This document shows, one piece after another, positions 49,075 through 59,427 of a stretch of DNA of 64,000 bases; the first letter of the stretch is position 1, and every line of letters begins with the position of its first letter. This DNA is from Arenibacter sp. P308M17 (GTDB lineage: Bacteria > Bacteroidota > Bacteroidia > Flavobacteriales > Flavobacteriaceae). Made by a program: the position numbers and the translations under genes. The stretch is from the NCBI RefSeq assembly GCF_003426735.1, contig NZ_QVON01000005.1, forward strand, positions 186,001 to 250,000. The letters run 5' to 3'. The notes beneath the pieces are model-generated. The model saw only the letters and a program-made list of their open reading frames with translations. It ran no database searches and was not told the DNA's origin.

Positions 49075-52000
49075 TTAAGAATTCATATATTCTGAGGGGG
49101 TCATGTTGAACTGTTTTTGAAAATTACGGCCAAAACTGGTCTGGGAATTATATCCTACCATTTCAGATACCTCATATATCCGGTATTCTCCTTTTTTAAG
49201 CAATTCGGCCGCCTTTTTTAATCGGGCAATATTGATCAATTCATTCGGGCTAAGGTTGGACATTTCCTTGATTTTCCTATATAGGGTAGACCTGCTCATA
49301 AACATTATTTCGCTTAGGGTCTCTACACTTAGATCCGGATCCGAGATGTGCTTGGAAATTACCTCGTCCAATTTATTTATAAAGGTCTCATCGGTTGAAG
49401 TAAGGGCAATACTCTTAAGATGGGCCAAGGGAGAACTGGAATAGTAGGCCATGATATTTTTGCGGTTCTCGATCAAATTTTTAATTTGTACCCTAAGGTG
49501 CGATATGGAAAAGGGCTTTTCCAGGTAGGCATCCGCCCCGGACTCAAGTCCTTCGATTTTTGCGTTCAGGGCTTGTTTGGAGGTTAGGAAAATTACCAGT
49601 ATGTGACTGGATTCCAAGTTACGCTTAATATGTCTACAGAGGTCATAACCATCCATTACCGGCATCATTACATCGGTTACGACAAGTTGAATATTTTTTA
49701 CTTCTATGATCTTTAGGGCCTCTTGTCCGTTGGTAGCCCTATATACGTTATAAAGTTCCTTAAGATCATTGGCAATAAAATCCAAAAGGTCAATACTGTC
49801 CTCTGCAATGAGTATATTAGGTTTATTCTCGTCTTCCTCCGCACAGAACGGGGCAACTTCAGGTTTGGTAATATCTAAAGATAGGTCCTGGGAATAAAGT
49901 TTAAATTCTTTTTCTTGATGAATGGGCAATTGTAGGGCAAAGGTATTCAAAGCACTATTTTTGTCTTCCATCTCCAGGTTTCCATTATGTAGTTTGGTCA
50001 GGGAGTGGGCCAGCGCCAGACCTATACCTGTTCCATTCTGGTTTTCAACCCCCGAAACCCTGAAAAAAGGTTCAAATATCTTTTTTGAAAGGTGTTTGGG
50101 GATAATTTCCCCGTCATTTTGAACCAAGAGTTTAAAGGTTTCCTCGTTGGCTTCCAAACTAACATTTACTTTTCTATGGGCGTACTTTATGGCATTTCCA
50201 AAAAGGTTGCTCAATATCTTCCTTACTGCTTCTGCATCTACATAGGCAATTAGATCGGTCTTGCCCAAATTCAATTGAAAATCAATATCCTTATCGTTGA
50301 TGGCCTCGCTAAAACGGCTACATGTTTTTTTTATTAATTCGGTAATATTGCATTCAACAAAGGTGAGACTAAGACTCTCCATCTCGGTCTTTCTAAAATC
50401 CAATAGCTGATTTACCAGGTCCAAAAGCCTGGTGGTATTTTTTTTCATTATGGAAAGATGCCCCAGGGCATCAATGGAATGGTTCCCATTCTTTATTAAT
50501 TTATCCAGCGGGCTTTTTATGAGGGTCAATGGGGTCCTTATTTCATGGGAAATGTTGGTGAAAAATTCAATTTTTGCCTGATAAACCTCCTTCTCTTTTT
50601 TATTGCTCAGTTCCTTTATGCGTTGATTGTTTTTGGAGACGGTCCGCATATGGTAGAATCTAATGATATAGTACCCCAAAAGGGCCAATAATATGAGATA
50701 TAGGGAATAGGCCAGCTTACTTTTCCAAAAAACGGGCAACACTTCTATGGCGAGCGGATTGGAGGTGTCGCTCCAAACATCGTTATTGATCAACGATCTG
50801 ATGTTAAAGCTATAATTTCCCGCGGCCAATTCCGTAAAATGAACCCTATGGTCTTTGTTCAGGGGAATCCAATCTTCGCTTATTCCCTTCATTTGATACA
50901 TATACTCCGTAGATTCCGGACTTATATAACTTAAGGCGGCAAAATCCAAACTAAAGGAAGATTGGTTGGAACTAAGTACCAGATTGTCCAGAAAAGTAAC
51001 CGATTTCTGCAAAGGGGAGTTCTCCATACCCACAATTGCCTCCTTATTGTTTATTTGAAGGCCGGTAATTAAAATGGGGGGTATATAGGAGTTGTTGACG
51101 AAGTTTTTCGGATTAAAACTTATCATTCCGTTAACACTTCCAAAATACATGGTACCATCAGGACTTTTATAGCCCGAGCTATAATTGAACTGATCGCTCA
51201 GCAATCCGCTTTCCTTGGTATAGATTTTTTTAAGACCGGTCTTGGGATCGTATGCTACCAATCCATTGGAGGTGGTTACCCAAAGTTCGTTGTTGTTGCC
51301 TTCCAACAGGTAATAGAAAGCATTGCTCGGGAAACCATCTTTTGTCCCATATTTCTTAAAGGATTTTTTGTTGGGGTCGTAAAGGTTCAATCCATTTTCC
51401 GTAGTGACCCAAATAGTATCGTTACGGTCTTGAAATATACCATTTATATGGTTGTTGCTTATGGCTCCAAGATTATGGCTATCATATTTAAAATTACCGT
51501 TTTCACCAGTTTTGGGATTGTAATAAAATAAGCCTTCGGAATAACTTCCTGCCCAATATACCCCATTGTTATCCTCAAAAAAACAGGTATAATGTATTTG
51601 TTCGGGAAAAGTTCCTACCAAGTCAAAATTATCGGTTTGGGGATTATAGGATTGTATGGCGGAAGTGGATACGACAATGATATTATTTGTCCGTGTTTTA
51701 TATAGTGAAAATATAAAATTATTGCGGAGGGTACTCCTGCCCCCCATATTATAATGGGCTACTATTTTGTTCTGCCTAATGTCCAGTACGTCCAACCCAT
51801 GGTCGAACGTGCCTATCCACACCTTGTTACCTACGGGCAGTATGCCGTGAATATTGTGATGGGACAAAATGCCACCCTTATCCTTGGAGGTGTAATTGGT
51901 GAACTTCTCCGTGGCTATGTGGAATTTATTTAATCCGGCATCCTCTGTTCCTATCCACAAATTGCCCTGGTCATCGGGTCGAATTTCACGTACGGCATTT

Positions 52001-53028
52001 CCGCCTATGGAATTTTCGGATGGGGAGGGGAAATATTTCTTAAAGTAATTGTATTGGTTGGGGTAGTAATTTACCCCACCAAAATAGGTGCCGGCCCAAA
52101 CACTGCCCTCGTCGTCCACTGTCAGCGCATACACGGCATTATCCGCCAGGGCATAGGGATTGCTGTAGTTCTTTACCAAGTTGGTGTATGATTTTTCTTT
52201 AAAATTGTATAAATGTATACCGGATTCCGAGGCTACCCAAAGCTCCTCTTTACCCTTCATGGCAAAATCCCTTACGTAAATAGGTCCTTTCAATTCCGGG
52301 AACATATCCAGAACTTTGCCATCCTGAATGTCATAGGCAAGTACCCCATGATTTTGGGTACCCAATAGGATTACATGGTCATTTAGATTAAATAGGCGAT
52401 TAATTCGGAATGGAAATTTGGGATCGCCCTCCACGTTTAGTCCATAGGCTGTAAAAGTATTGGTTACCTTATTATATTTATAGAGCTCGTTGCTGGATGA
52501 CGCTATAATTTCGTTATCCTTTGTTTTTAGGACTGCCGTAGCATAAAAAAATTGGTCCGAAGGAAAGCTTAGCGTTTCCTTGGTTTCGGGATCGTACAGG
52601 TTCATGGAGCTGTTGGCAATAAACCATAAGTTGCCCTCGGCGTCATCCATTAGGCCCAAAATTTGTTTGTTCTCGGTTTCGATCAATAGATCAAAATTTT
52701 CCTGCTTTTCATTATAGCTATAAAGACCGTTATCCGTACCTACCCATAGGACACCCTTGGATTCATAGAGACATTCAATATAGGTGCCGTGCAAACTTTT
52801 GTCGTCTTCGGGATTGTTTTGAAACAATTTAAAGGTATACCCATCAAATCTGTTCAGTCCATTTTTTGTGCCAAACCACATAAACCCGTTCTTGTCCTGT
52901 AAGGAACTTAATACGGTATTATGGGACAGGCCATCCTCTACCTTATAATGTTTAAAGTAGAATTCCTGAGACCAAATGGAACAGGAGGCAAGGAAGGTTA
53001 TAAGTAATAAAGCAGCACTCTTTTTCAA
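49075..53028 (-). CDS. Hybrid two-component system regulator (HTCS)
   Basis: The 1317-residue protein joins a whole signal path. A signal peptide is followed by a periplasmic double beta-propeller sensor (many W-x-GT-x-x-GL blades, about 25-690) and a Y_Y_Y domain (about 700-775). One membrane helix (LAYSLYLILLALLGYYII) precedes a histidine kinase (H-box FFTNISHEIRTPLTLIKSPL, ATP lid GTGIGLALA), a receiver (VVTDVMMPVMDGYDLC) and a C-terminal AraC DNA-binding domain. It should sense an oligosaccharide and activate the divergent SusC/D operon, which starts 418 bp away. Confidence 0.93.
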   Translation of the reverse strand: MKKSAALLLITFLASCSIWSQEFYFKHYKVEDGLSHNTVLSSLQDKNGFMWFGTKNGLNRFDGYTFKLFQNNPEDDKSLHGTYIECLYESKGVLWVGTDNGLYSYNEKQENFDLLIETENKQILGLMDDAEGNLWFIANSSMNLYDPETKETLSFPSDQFFYATAVLKTKDNEIIASSSNELYKYNKVTNTFTAYGLNVEGDPKFPFRINRLFNLNDHVILLGTQNHGVLAYDIQDGKVLDMFPELKGPIYVRDFAMKGKEELWVASESGIHLYNFKEKSYTNLVKNYSNPYALADNAVYALTVDDEGSVWAGTYFGGVNYYPNQYNYFKKYFPSPSENSIGGNAVREIRPDDQGNLWIGTEDAGLNKFHIATEKFTNYTSKDKGGILSHHNIHGILPVGNKVWIGTFDHGLDVLDIRQNKIVAHYNMGGRSTLRNNFIFSLYKTRTNNIIVVSTSAIQSYNPQTDNFDLVGTFPEQIHYTCFFEDNNGVYWAGSYSEGLFYYNPKTGENGNFKYDSHNLGAISNNHINGIFQDRNDTIWVTTENGLNLYDPNKKSFKKYGTKDGFPSNAFYYLLEGNNNELWVTTSNGLVAYDPKTGLKKIYTKESGLLSDQFNYSSGYKSPDGTMYFGSVNGMISFNPKNFVNNSYIPPILITGLQINNKEAIVGMENSPLQKSVTFLDNLVLSSNQSSFSLDFAALSYISPESTEYMYQMKGISEDWIPLNKDHRVHFTELAAGNYSFNIRSLINNDVWSDTSNPLAIEVLPVFWKSKLAYSLYLILLALLGYYIIRFYHMRTVSKNNQRIKELSNKKEKEVYQAKIEFFTNISHEIRTPLTLIKSPLDKLIKNGNHSIDALGHLSIMKKNTTRLLDLVNQLLDFRKTEMESLSLTFVECNITELIKKTCSRFSEAINDKDIDFQLNLGKTDLIAYVDAEAVRKILSNLFGNAIKYAHRKVNVSLEANEETFKLLVQNDGEIIPKHLSKKIFEPFFRVSGVENQNGTGIGLALAHSLTKLHNGNLEMEDKNSALNTFALQLPIHQEKEFKLYSQDLSLDITKPEVAPFCAEEDENKPNILIAEDSIDLLDFIANDLKELYNVYRATNGQEALKIIEVKNIQLVVTDVMMPVMDGYDLCRHIKRNLESSHILVIFLTSKQALNAKIEGLESGADAYLEKPFSISHLRVQIKNLIENRKNIMAYYSSSPLAHLKSIALTSTDETFINKLDEVISKHISDPDLSVETLSEIMFMSRSTLYRKIKEMSNLSPNELINIARLKKAAELLKKGEYRIYEVSEMVGYNSQTSFGRNFQKQFNMTPSEYMNS

Positions 53029-53235
53029 CGCTCAACAATTTTGGGAAAATATAAAACTTTTTGTTCTACAGAATGTTTCATAATTCTACAATTTGGATCA
53101 ATACGCCCAAATACTACTACAAATTCAAGATTATGCACCATTTCGGGGAACTATTGAAACAAAATTAAAGTTAAAACCTTCTTAAATTTCTTCTATTTGC
53201 TTTGTATGTCAAATTAACAGTTTTTATATACTAAG

Positions 53236-53255
53236 TTGATATCATTATCAATATC
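53236..53255. promoter_or_regulatory. Candidate dyad in HTCS-SusC intergenic region
   Basis: TTGAT-N6-ATCAA (53236-53251) overlaps GATAT-N8-ATATC (53238-53255) in the 417-bp gap between the divergent HTCS and SusC genes. The position fits a regulator site, but HTCS proteins usually use direct repeats, and A+T-rich DNA makes such dyads common. The rest of the gap shows no gene and no clear promoter. Confidence 0.25.
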
Positions 53256-53445
53256 TGTGTTTTAAAATTATGATATCGCCAATTAATTAACCAATTTTTT
53301 GAATTGAAGCGATGGTCCATATGTAGTTGGTGATAGCTTCAAACTTATAGCTACAAATGTAAACTGTTCCATTTTGATCCATACAAAAACGATTGCCATT
53401 TTAATAACTAACTAAAAACTTAATTACATTAAAAATGAAAACAAC

Positions 53446-56400
53446 ATGAAGACAATCTTAAAAAAATTATTTCAACAGATCTGTTTGCTGGGTATCTTCT
53501 TAGTGGTTTCCCAATCCTATGCCCAGGATAAATTGAAGATCTCGGGGAATGTTAGTTCGGAAACGGACGGTATGCCCTTGCCGGGCGTATCCGTAGTTGT
53601 AAAGGGAACCAATAATGGTGTTTCCACCGATTTTGATGGAAATTATTCCATTGAGGCACCAACCAATGCGGTACTCGTGTTCAGTTATATCGGTTTTAAG
53701 ACCAAGGAGGTACCGGTAAACGGCCAGACTACAATAGATCAGCAAATGTCCGATGACGTTGCGGCCTTGGATGAGGTAGTGGTTACCGGATATTCATCCC
53801 AGGAGAAAAAATCCATTACTTCCGCTATTTCTACCGTAACCAGTGAAGATCTGGAGAATGTACATGCAGGGGCCTCCGTAAGTTCCGGACTTGCAGGAAA
53901 GATTTCCGGGGTAACCTTTAAAATGCCCGATGGGCGGCCAGGAGCTACGGCTGCCATTCAAATTCGTAATATGGGCGATCCTCTCTATATAATAGATGGA
54001 ATACAACAGGATGCCGGCCAGTTCAACAATATATCGCCCGGCGATATTGAGAGTATTTCCGTCCTTAAGGATGCATCTGCAGCCATTTATGGGGTTAGGG
54101 CCGCTAACGGAGCTGTGGTAGTTACCACAAAAAGAGGTAGGAAGAACACCAAAAATGTGGTGAATATCAACTCGTACTACGGAGGTCAAAACTGGTCCCG
54201 ATTTCCAAAGACGGTAAACGATTCCTATGTTTATATGTCCAAAAAGGCAGAAGCGGACCTAAACGAATTTGGGGAAACCCAGATAACCAATGAGGAATTG
54301 GAAAAATATCGATTGGGGACGGAAGCCGGATATAAATCTTTCGACTGGAAGAATTTTATCATTAAAAAGGATGCTCCCTTATACAGCATAAATGTCAGTA
54401 CTTCAGGAGGGTCGGACAAGATAAACTATTATATTTCCGGTACCCAATTAAAACAGGAAGCGGTATTGGGTCCCGAATTTAACTTTGAAAGAAATAATAT
54501 TCAAAGTAATTTGGATGCCAGTATTACCGACCGCCTAAAGGTTGGGGTTCAGATCAATGGTAGAATTGAAACCACCGATAACCCCGGAATCCCCGGTGCC
54601 GATGATTATTGGCTGCCACGTTTTGCCATTTTGCGAAACCGCCCTTTTGAAAGGCCCTATGCCAATGACAATCCGGAATACCTAAATGATATTGGCCATA
54701 ATGAGACCAATTGGGCGTTGCACAATAAGGAAATTGGAGGGTATTCTACCAATATTTGGAGAGTATTGCAAACCAACTTCAGCGGGGAGTATAAATTTGG
54801 CGGTTTTGCCGAAGGGCTTACCGTTAAGGGAATGTACTCCTATTATATAGCCGATCAGGTAATGAACGGCCATGAGTATACCTATGACGCCTATACCTAT
54901 GATGAGGCCAACGATACTTACAATGCTACCGGCGGTAGTTCCAATCCTTGGAGGGAACGAAGAAACCGAAAAATCCTTAAGAACGTTTACCAAGGTCAGG
55001 CCACTTATAAGAAATCCTTTGGGGAAGATCATAATGTGGAAGGCCTTTTCATGGTGGAGCGGCAGGAACAACGGGATCAGAACCAATGGATGAGATCCGT
55101 ACCGGAAACCAATATTTTGCCATTGATCTATTTTGCCAATCTAGTGGAATTTCAAGATTTGGACAATGAGGAAGCCAGAATAGGCTATATCGGCAAATTC
55201 AATTATAACTATAAGGAAAAATATTATTTGGAACTTTCAGGTAGACAGGATGCCTCATGGAAGTTTGCCCCAAGTAAGCGGAAAGGTTTCTTCCCTTCGG
55301 GGTCCATAGGTTGGAGGATTACCCAAGAGGATTGGTATAAAAATATAGCAGGGGACGATCCTTGGGTTACCGAATTTAAACTAAGGGGCTCTTATGGGGT
55401 TTTGGGGGATGATAATATTGGCATTGGTGCCTATGATTACCTGCCCGGGTATAATTATAATACTGGGACCGTTATTTTGAATGGCCAACCGGTAGTAGGT
55501 GCAAGGGACAAAGGACAGATCGTGGACAACATTTCTTGGTTTAAGAGCAAGATTACGGATATAGGGGTCGACTTTACCCTTTTTAACGGGAAGATAAACG
55601 GGTCCTACGACTATTTCTATAGATTACGAACCGGGTTAAGAGGTAGAAAGTATGATATTTTAATCCCTAGTGAACTTGGGTATGGCCTGCCCGATGAAAA
55701 TGTGAATAGCGACGCCCAATCGGGTTTTGAAGGCGTATTAAGTTATAACGAAAGTTTTGGGGATTTTTACCTCACCGTTTCCGGTAATGCTTCCTATTCC
55801 CGTGGTAAGTTTATAGAGTCCTACAAACCTAGATTTGAAAATTCATGGCACGAGTACAGAAACTCCAGCGAAGGACGATTTAATGACATTAGATGGGGGT
55901 TTAATACCATAGGCCAGTTCCAGACCCAGGAAGAAATAAACAACTACCCCATAGACATAGATGGTCAAGGGAACAGAACATTGTTGCCGGGAGACTTGAT
56001 CTATGAGGATTTGAATGGCGACGGAAGAATTAATGGTTACGACGAAAAGCCCATTGGTTATAGTTTTGGAAGACAGCCATCCATAAACTTTGGTCTTAGT
56101 ATCCGAATGGCCTATAAAGGTTTCGATTTTACTTCCGATTTTTCTGGAGGTTCCGGATATTCATGGGCACAGGAATGGGAGACCAGATGGGCCTTCCAAA
56201 ACCAGGGTGCCCTAAACACTATATTTTTGGATAGTTGGAGCCGTCAGGACCCTACGGACCCCAATAGTACCTGGGTTCCTGGGAAATATCCGGCATTGCG
56301 CTACAATGCCTCCTATCACAGTAATTATAGAGGTGGTCAGGCATCCAGTTTTTGGATGCACAATGTAACCTATTTAAGGGCGAGAACCATAGAATTGGGG

Positions 56401-56589
56401 TATTCGTTGCCGAAACCGGTATTGGAAAAAATTGGCCTTCAAAAAGCAAGGTTCTACATTAACGGCTATAACCTGTTCTCCTTTGACAACCTATCCAAGT
56501 TTGGTATAGACCCTGAAGTCAACGATACCAATGGCTTGCAGTACCCACAAAATAAATTTGTGAATGTTGGGGTAAACCTATCCATATAA
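53446..56589 (+). CDS. susC: SusC/RagA-family TonB-dependent outer membrane transporter
   Basis: The 1047-residue protein has a signal peptide (cut after SQSYAQ, residue 27), a carboxypeptidase-regulatory-like domain (SSETDGMPLPGVSVVVKGTN, about 30-110), a plug domain (LDEVVVTGYSSQEKK; PLYIIDGIQQD; IESISVLKDASAAIYGVRAA) and a C-terminal beta-barrel ending in a hydrophobic NVGVNLSI. It imports oligosaccharides bound by the SusD partner encoded 20 bp downstream. The start has the normal leader of the family. Regulation by the divergent HTCS is inferred. Confidence 0.94.
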   Translation: MKTILKKLFQQICLLGIFLVVSQSYAQDKLKISGNVSSETDGMPLPGVSVVVKGTNNGVSTDFDGNYSIEAPTNAVLVFSYIGFKTKEVPVNGQTTIDQQMSDDVAALDEVVVTGYSSQEKKSITSAISTVTSEDLENVHAGASVSSGLAGKISGVTFKMPDGRPGATAAIQIRNMGDPLYIIDGIQQDAGQFNNISPGDIESISVLKDASAAIYGVRAANGAVVVTTKRGRKNTKNVVNINSYYGGQNWSRFPKTVNDSYVYMSKKAEADLNEFGETQITNEELEKYRLGTEAGYKSFDWKNFIIKKDAPLYSINVSTSGGSDKINYYISGTQLKQEAVLGPEFNFERNNIQSNLDASITDRLKVGVQINGRIETTDNPGIPGADDYWLPRFAILRNRPFERPYANDNPEYLNDIGHNETNWALHNKEIGGYSTNIWRVLQTNFSGEYKFGGFAEGLTVKGMYSYYIADQVMNGHEYTYDAYTYDEANDTYNATGGSSNPWRERRNRKILKNVYQGQATYKKSFGEDHNVEGLFMVERQEQRDQNQWMRSVPETNILPLIYFANLVEFQDLDNEEARIGYIGKFNYNYKEKYYLELSGRQDASWKFAPSKRKGFFPSGSIGWRITQEDWYKNIAGDDPWVTEFKLRGSYGVLGDDNIGIGAYDYLPGYNYNTGTVILNGQPVVGARDKGQIVDNISWFKSKITDIGVDFTLFNGKINGSYDYFYRLRTGLRGRKYDILIPSELGYGLPDENVNSDAQSGFEGVLSYNESFGDFYLTVSGNASYSRGKFIESYKPRFENSWHEYRNSSEGRFNDIRWGFNTIGQFQTQEEINNYPIDIDGQGNRTLLPGDLIYEDLNGDGRINGYDEKPIGYSFGRQPSINFGLSIRMAYKGFDFTSDFSGGSGYSWAQEWETRWAFQNQGALNTIFLDSWSRQDPTDPNSTWVPGKYPALRYNASYHSNYRGGQASSFWMHNVTYLRARTIELGYSLPKPVLEKIGLQKARFYINGYNLFSFDNLSKFGIDPEVNDTNGLQYPQNKFVNVGVNLSI

Positions 56590-56609
56590 ATAGTTAAAAT
56601 TTATACGCA

Positions 56610-58499
56610 ATGAAAAAATATATTTTTACAATATTATTAGCTTTGATCCTCGCTTTGGGCTGTTCAAAGAACGACGAAGAATTTTTGGATCGTCCGCCCT
56701 CTTCCATCTTAACACAGGAACAGATCTTTACGGATCCGAGTGCCGTGCTTTCCGTATTGGGGGATCTTTATAATAGGTATAACGATTTTGGAACGGTAGA
56801 GGATTGGCCATCCTTGGCCAGGTTTAACGTAGCCTATTGGTCCGAAGCCGGTCGCTATCCCGAATTTCAGAACGATGGATGGGGTTTCGGCGAATGGGGT
56901 ACGTGGGACTATGGTTATATTAGGGAAATAAACCTGTTCCTGGAACGTCTCTCGGAGGCCACGGAACTCGATGAAGAATTGAAGGCACGGTTTATGGCCG
57001 AAGCACAATTTTTAAGGGCTTCCTATTATTTTGAATTGGTAAAGCGCATGGGCGGCGTTCCGTTGATCTTGGAATCGGAGACTTATGATTTTAGCGGGGA
57101 TGCTTCGTATTTGCAGCATCCGAGGGAAACTGAGGCAGCCATTTACGATTTTATAATCAGTGAAACCGATGCTTTAAAGGATATTTTGCCGACCGATGCA
57201 AATTCCAAATCAAGGGCCACTAAAGGGGCTGCCCTGGCCATGCAGGCAAGAGCGGCTTTATACGCGGCCTCCATTGCCAAGTACGGGGCAACAACGCCCC
57301 AGGTTTCATTGCCCGGTGGAGAAGTGGGGATACCGGCCTCTAGGGCGGACGAATACTATACCAAAGCATTGGATGCGGCCCAATCCATAATTGATGGGGA
57401 GGCCGGGGCCTATGACTTATATACCAATAAACCGAACCTTTCAGAAAACTTTTCCAGTCTGTTTTATGACAAGGCCAATAATCCCGAAGCTATTTTTGTG
57501 GAGGATTATTTGGTAGGGGGTGGAAAGACCCATGGGTTTACCATTGTAAACCAGCCCCGTTTTGGAGCAGAGGAGGAAGAAGGTGGAAGGATCAACCCCA
57601 GCTTGCAATTCGTCCAGTCGTTTGAATTGTTGGACGGTACCTATGCGCCTTTGGCCAACGAGATGGGAGGAGACCCTGTTTACTATGACAATATTGGGGA
57701 TATTTTTCAAGGACGTGATGCCCGATTGGCAGGTACGGTCATCTTACCGGGTACCACCTTTAAATCCAAGCCCGTTGATATATGGGCCGGGGTTGTTTTG
57801 GCAGATGGATCCATTGTAAGTGGAGATTCGAGGGGACAGGAGAAAACCTTGCCGGGAGCTACCGGGCAGGTACAGGTGGTTGGCTTCGATGGCCCAATAG
57901 ACGGCCTTGAATTTACCGCTCAGACCGGTTTTTACATTCGAAAATATCAAGATCCCAATACAGGATCCGGCCGTCGTGGTACACAAAGTGATGTCTGGTT
58001 CATTCGCTATAGATTTGGGGAAGTCCTTTTGAATGCAGCGGAAGCGGCCTTTGAATTGGGACAACCCGATGTGGCCGCAGGCTATTTAAACCGGGTGCGC
58101 GAGAGGGCAGGCATTACAACGCCTTTAACAGCGTCCGATGTTACTTTTGATAAAATTGCCCATGAACGTTATGTAGAGCTGGCCTTTGAAGGGCTGCATT
58201 TCTTTGATTTGAAAAGATGGAGATTGGCACATATCGTCTTGGACGGAAATCCTATAAACGAAACCGAAGTAACCCAAAATATAGGGGTGGCCACCAAAAG
58301 GGAAACCCAGCCCTACAGTATTTGGCCTTATAAATATTATAATCCGGGCGACCCTAATGACGGTAAGTATCTGTATAAAATTTCACGACTTTCCAGAATT
58401 ACCGGTGCCGACCGTTTTCAGTTTGGGAACTACTATTCCGAAATAGGGCAAAACTTAATCAATAACAACCCTAAATTGGTTAGAAACCCAAATCAATAA
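56610..58499 (+). CDS. susD: SusD/RagB-family glycan-binding lipoprotein
   Basis: The 629-residue protein starts with a lipoprotein leader (LALGC, Cys18), then the SusD signature LDRPPSSILTQEQIF. TPR-like segments (AEAQFLRASYYFELVKRMGG) form its core, and the C-terminal SusD region reads ERYVELAFEGLHFFDLKRW. It covers the SusC pore at the cell surface and binds the polysaccharide. It lies 20 bp after susC and 19 bp before the DUF3823 gene. Confidence 0.93.
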   Translation: MKKYIFTILLALILALGCSKNDEEFLDRPPSSILTQEQIFTDPSAVLSVLGDLYNRYNDFGTVEDWPSLARFNVAYWSEAGRYPEFQNDGWGFGEWGTWDYGYIREINLFLERLSEATELDEELKARFMAEAQFLRASYYFELVKRMGGVPLILESETYDFSGDASYLQHPRETEAAIYDFIISETDALKDILPTDANSKSRATKGAALAMQARAALYAASIAKYGATTPQVSLPGGEVGIPASRADEYYTKALDAAQSIIDGEAGAYDLYTNKPNLSENFSSLFYDKANNPEAIFVEDYLVGGGKTHGFTIVNQPRFGAEEEEGGRINPSLQFVQSFELLDGTYAPLANEMGGDPVYYDNIGDIFQGRDARLAGTVILPGTTFKSKPVDIWAGVVLADGSIVSGDSRGQEKTLPGATGQVQVVGFDGPIDGLEFTAQTGFYIRKYQDPNTGSGRRGTQSDVWFIRYRFGEVLLNAAEAAFELGQPDVAAGYLNRVRERAGITTPLTASDVTFDKIAHERYVELAFEGLHFFDLKRWRLAHIVLDGNPINETEVTQNIGVATKRETQPYSIWPYKYYNPGDPNDGKYLYKISRLSRITGADRFQFGNYYSEIGQNLINNNPKLVRNPNQ

Positions 58500-58518
58500 T
58501 CCATTTAAAATAAAAAAA

Positions 58519-59211
58519 ATGAAAACTAAATTTTATATATTCATATGCAGCGCCCTATTATTGGTGACGTCTTGTTCACTGGATAATTTTGATGAACCGG
58601 ATGCCATGTTCTCGGGAAATATTGTCTATAACGGGGAGGCCATACCCGTTGCAAGGAACCAAGTAAGGTTTCAATTATGGCAACCGGGCTATGCGCTTAC
58701 GGCGCCTATAGACGTAGCAATTGCCCAAGATGGTAGTTACAGCAGCCGATTGTTTACTGGGGATTACAAACTCTCCTTTGTGCCCGGGCAAGGGCCTTTC
58801 AGAACCCCATCGGATACCCTGTATTTTGAATTATCAGGGGAAAGGGCAATGGATATAGAGGTGACTCCTTACCATATGATCAGGAATCCCCAATTCTCTT
58901 ACGCTGCCGGGACGGTAAATGCAAGCTGTTCGGTGGAGCAGATCATTACCGGTGCCGATGCAAGGGTGGTGGAAAGGGTGACGCTGGTCATTAACAGAAC
59001 ATTGTTCGTGGATGTAAACAGTGGCGATGAAGGGAGTCTGGCCCAGGTCGATGCGGCCGACCTTTCCGATCTGGATAACCTCAATATGTCCGTAGAAATA
59101 CCCACTGATCCCAAGAAACCGGATCAAAACTACATTTTTGCCCGTATCGGTGTTAAAATGGTGGGGATTGAAGATATGATATATACCCAGGTACAGAAAT
59201 TGGAATTTTAA
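58519..59211 (+). CDS. DUF3823 surface lipoprotein
   Basis: This 230-residue protein has a lipobox VTSC (Cys19) and the DUF3823 body: GNIVYNGEAIPVARNQVRFQ, LWQPGYALTAPIDVAIAQDG and GDYKLSFVPGQGPFRTPSDT. DUF3823 genes regularly follow susC/susD pairs and the proteins are thought to be surface glycan-binding partners. It is third in the operon. A repeat-rich region with a terminator follows. Confidence 0.87.
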   Translation: MKTKFYIFICSALLLVTSCSLDNFDEPDAMFSGNIVYNGEAIPVARNQVRFQLWQPGYALTAPIDVAIAQDGSYSSRLFTGDYKLSFVPGQGPFRTPSDTLYFELSGERAMDIEVTPYHMIRNPQFSYAAGTVNASCSVEQIITGADARVVERVTLVINRTLFVDVNSGDEGSLAQVDAADLSDLDNLNMSVEIPTDPKKPDQNYIFARIGVKMVGIEDMIYTQVQKLEF

Positions 59212-59222
59212 AATAAATAAAT

Positions 59223-59354
59223 CCCTGAAGCCCGCCCGTGCCGTTCAGACGGGGCTTTGCTTCGGGGTATTCAATCCTCCCATGCTGGTACGGACGGGTT
59301 CACCTCTCTTTTGGAGAGGTCAGAACTGCCTGAAAAGGCAGTTCTGGGTGAGGT
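59223..59354. repeat. Compound palindromic repeat region after DUF3823
   Basis: CCCTGAAGC (59223-59231) pairs with GCTTCGGGG (59259-59267). Further on, ACCTCTC/GAGAGGT (59302-59320) and a perfect 11-bp stem CAGAACTGCCT/AGGCAGTTCTG (59321-59346, GAAA loop) lie side by side, bracketed by TCACC and GGTGA. Such hairpin blocks resemble the dispersed repeats common between flavobacterial genes, and may also end the susCD transcript. Confidence 0.5.
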
Positions 59355-59363
59355 TAAATAAAT

Positions 59364-59397
59364 CCCTCGGAAACCATTAATTTCCGAGGGTTCTATT
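59364..59397 (+). terminator. Intrinsic terminator before GH43
   Basis: CCCTCGGAAA (59364-59373) and TTTCCGAGGG (59381-59390) form a perfect 10-bp stem with a 7-base loop, followed by TTCTATT. It separates the susCD-DUF3823 operon from the enzyme genes. Confidence 0.65.
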
Positions 59398-59427
59398 GTA
59401 ACAATTTTCCGTTGATGACCACTATAA

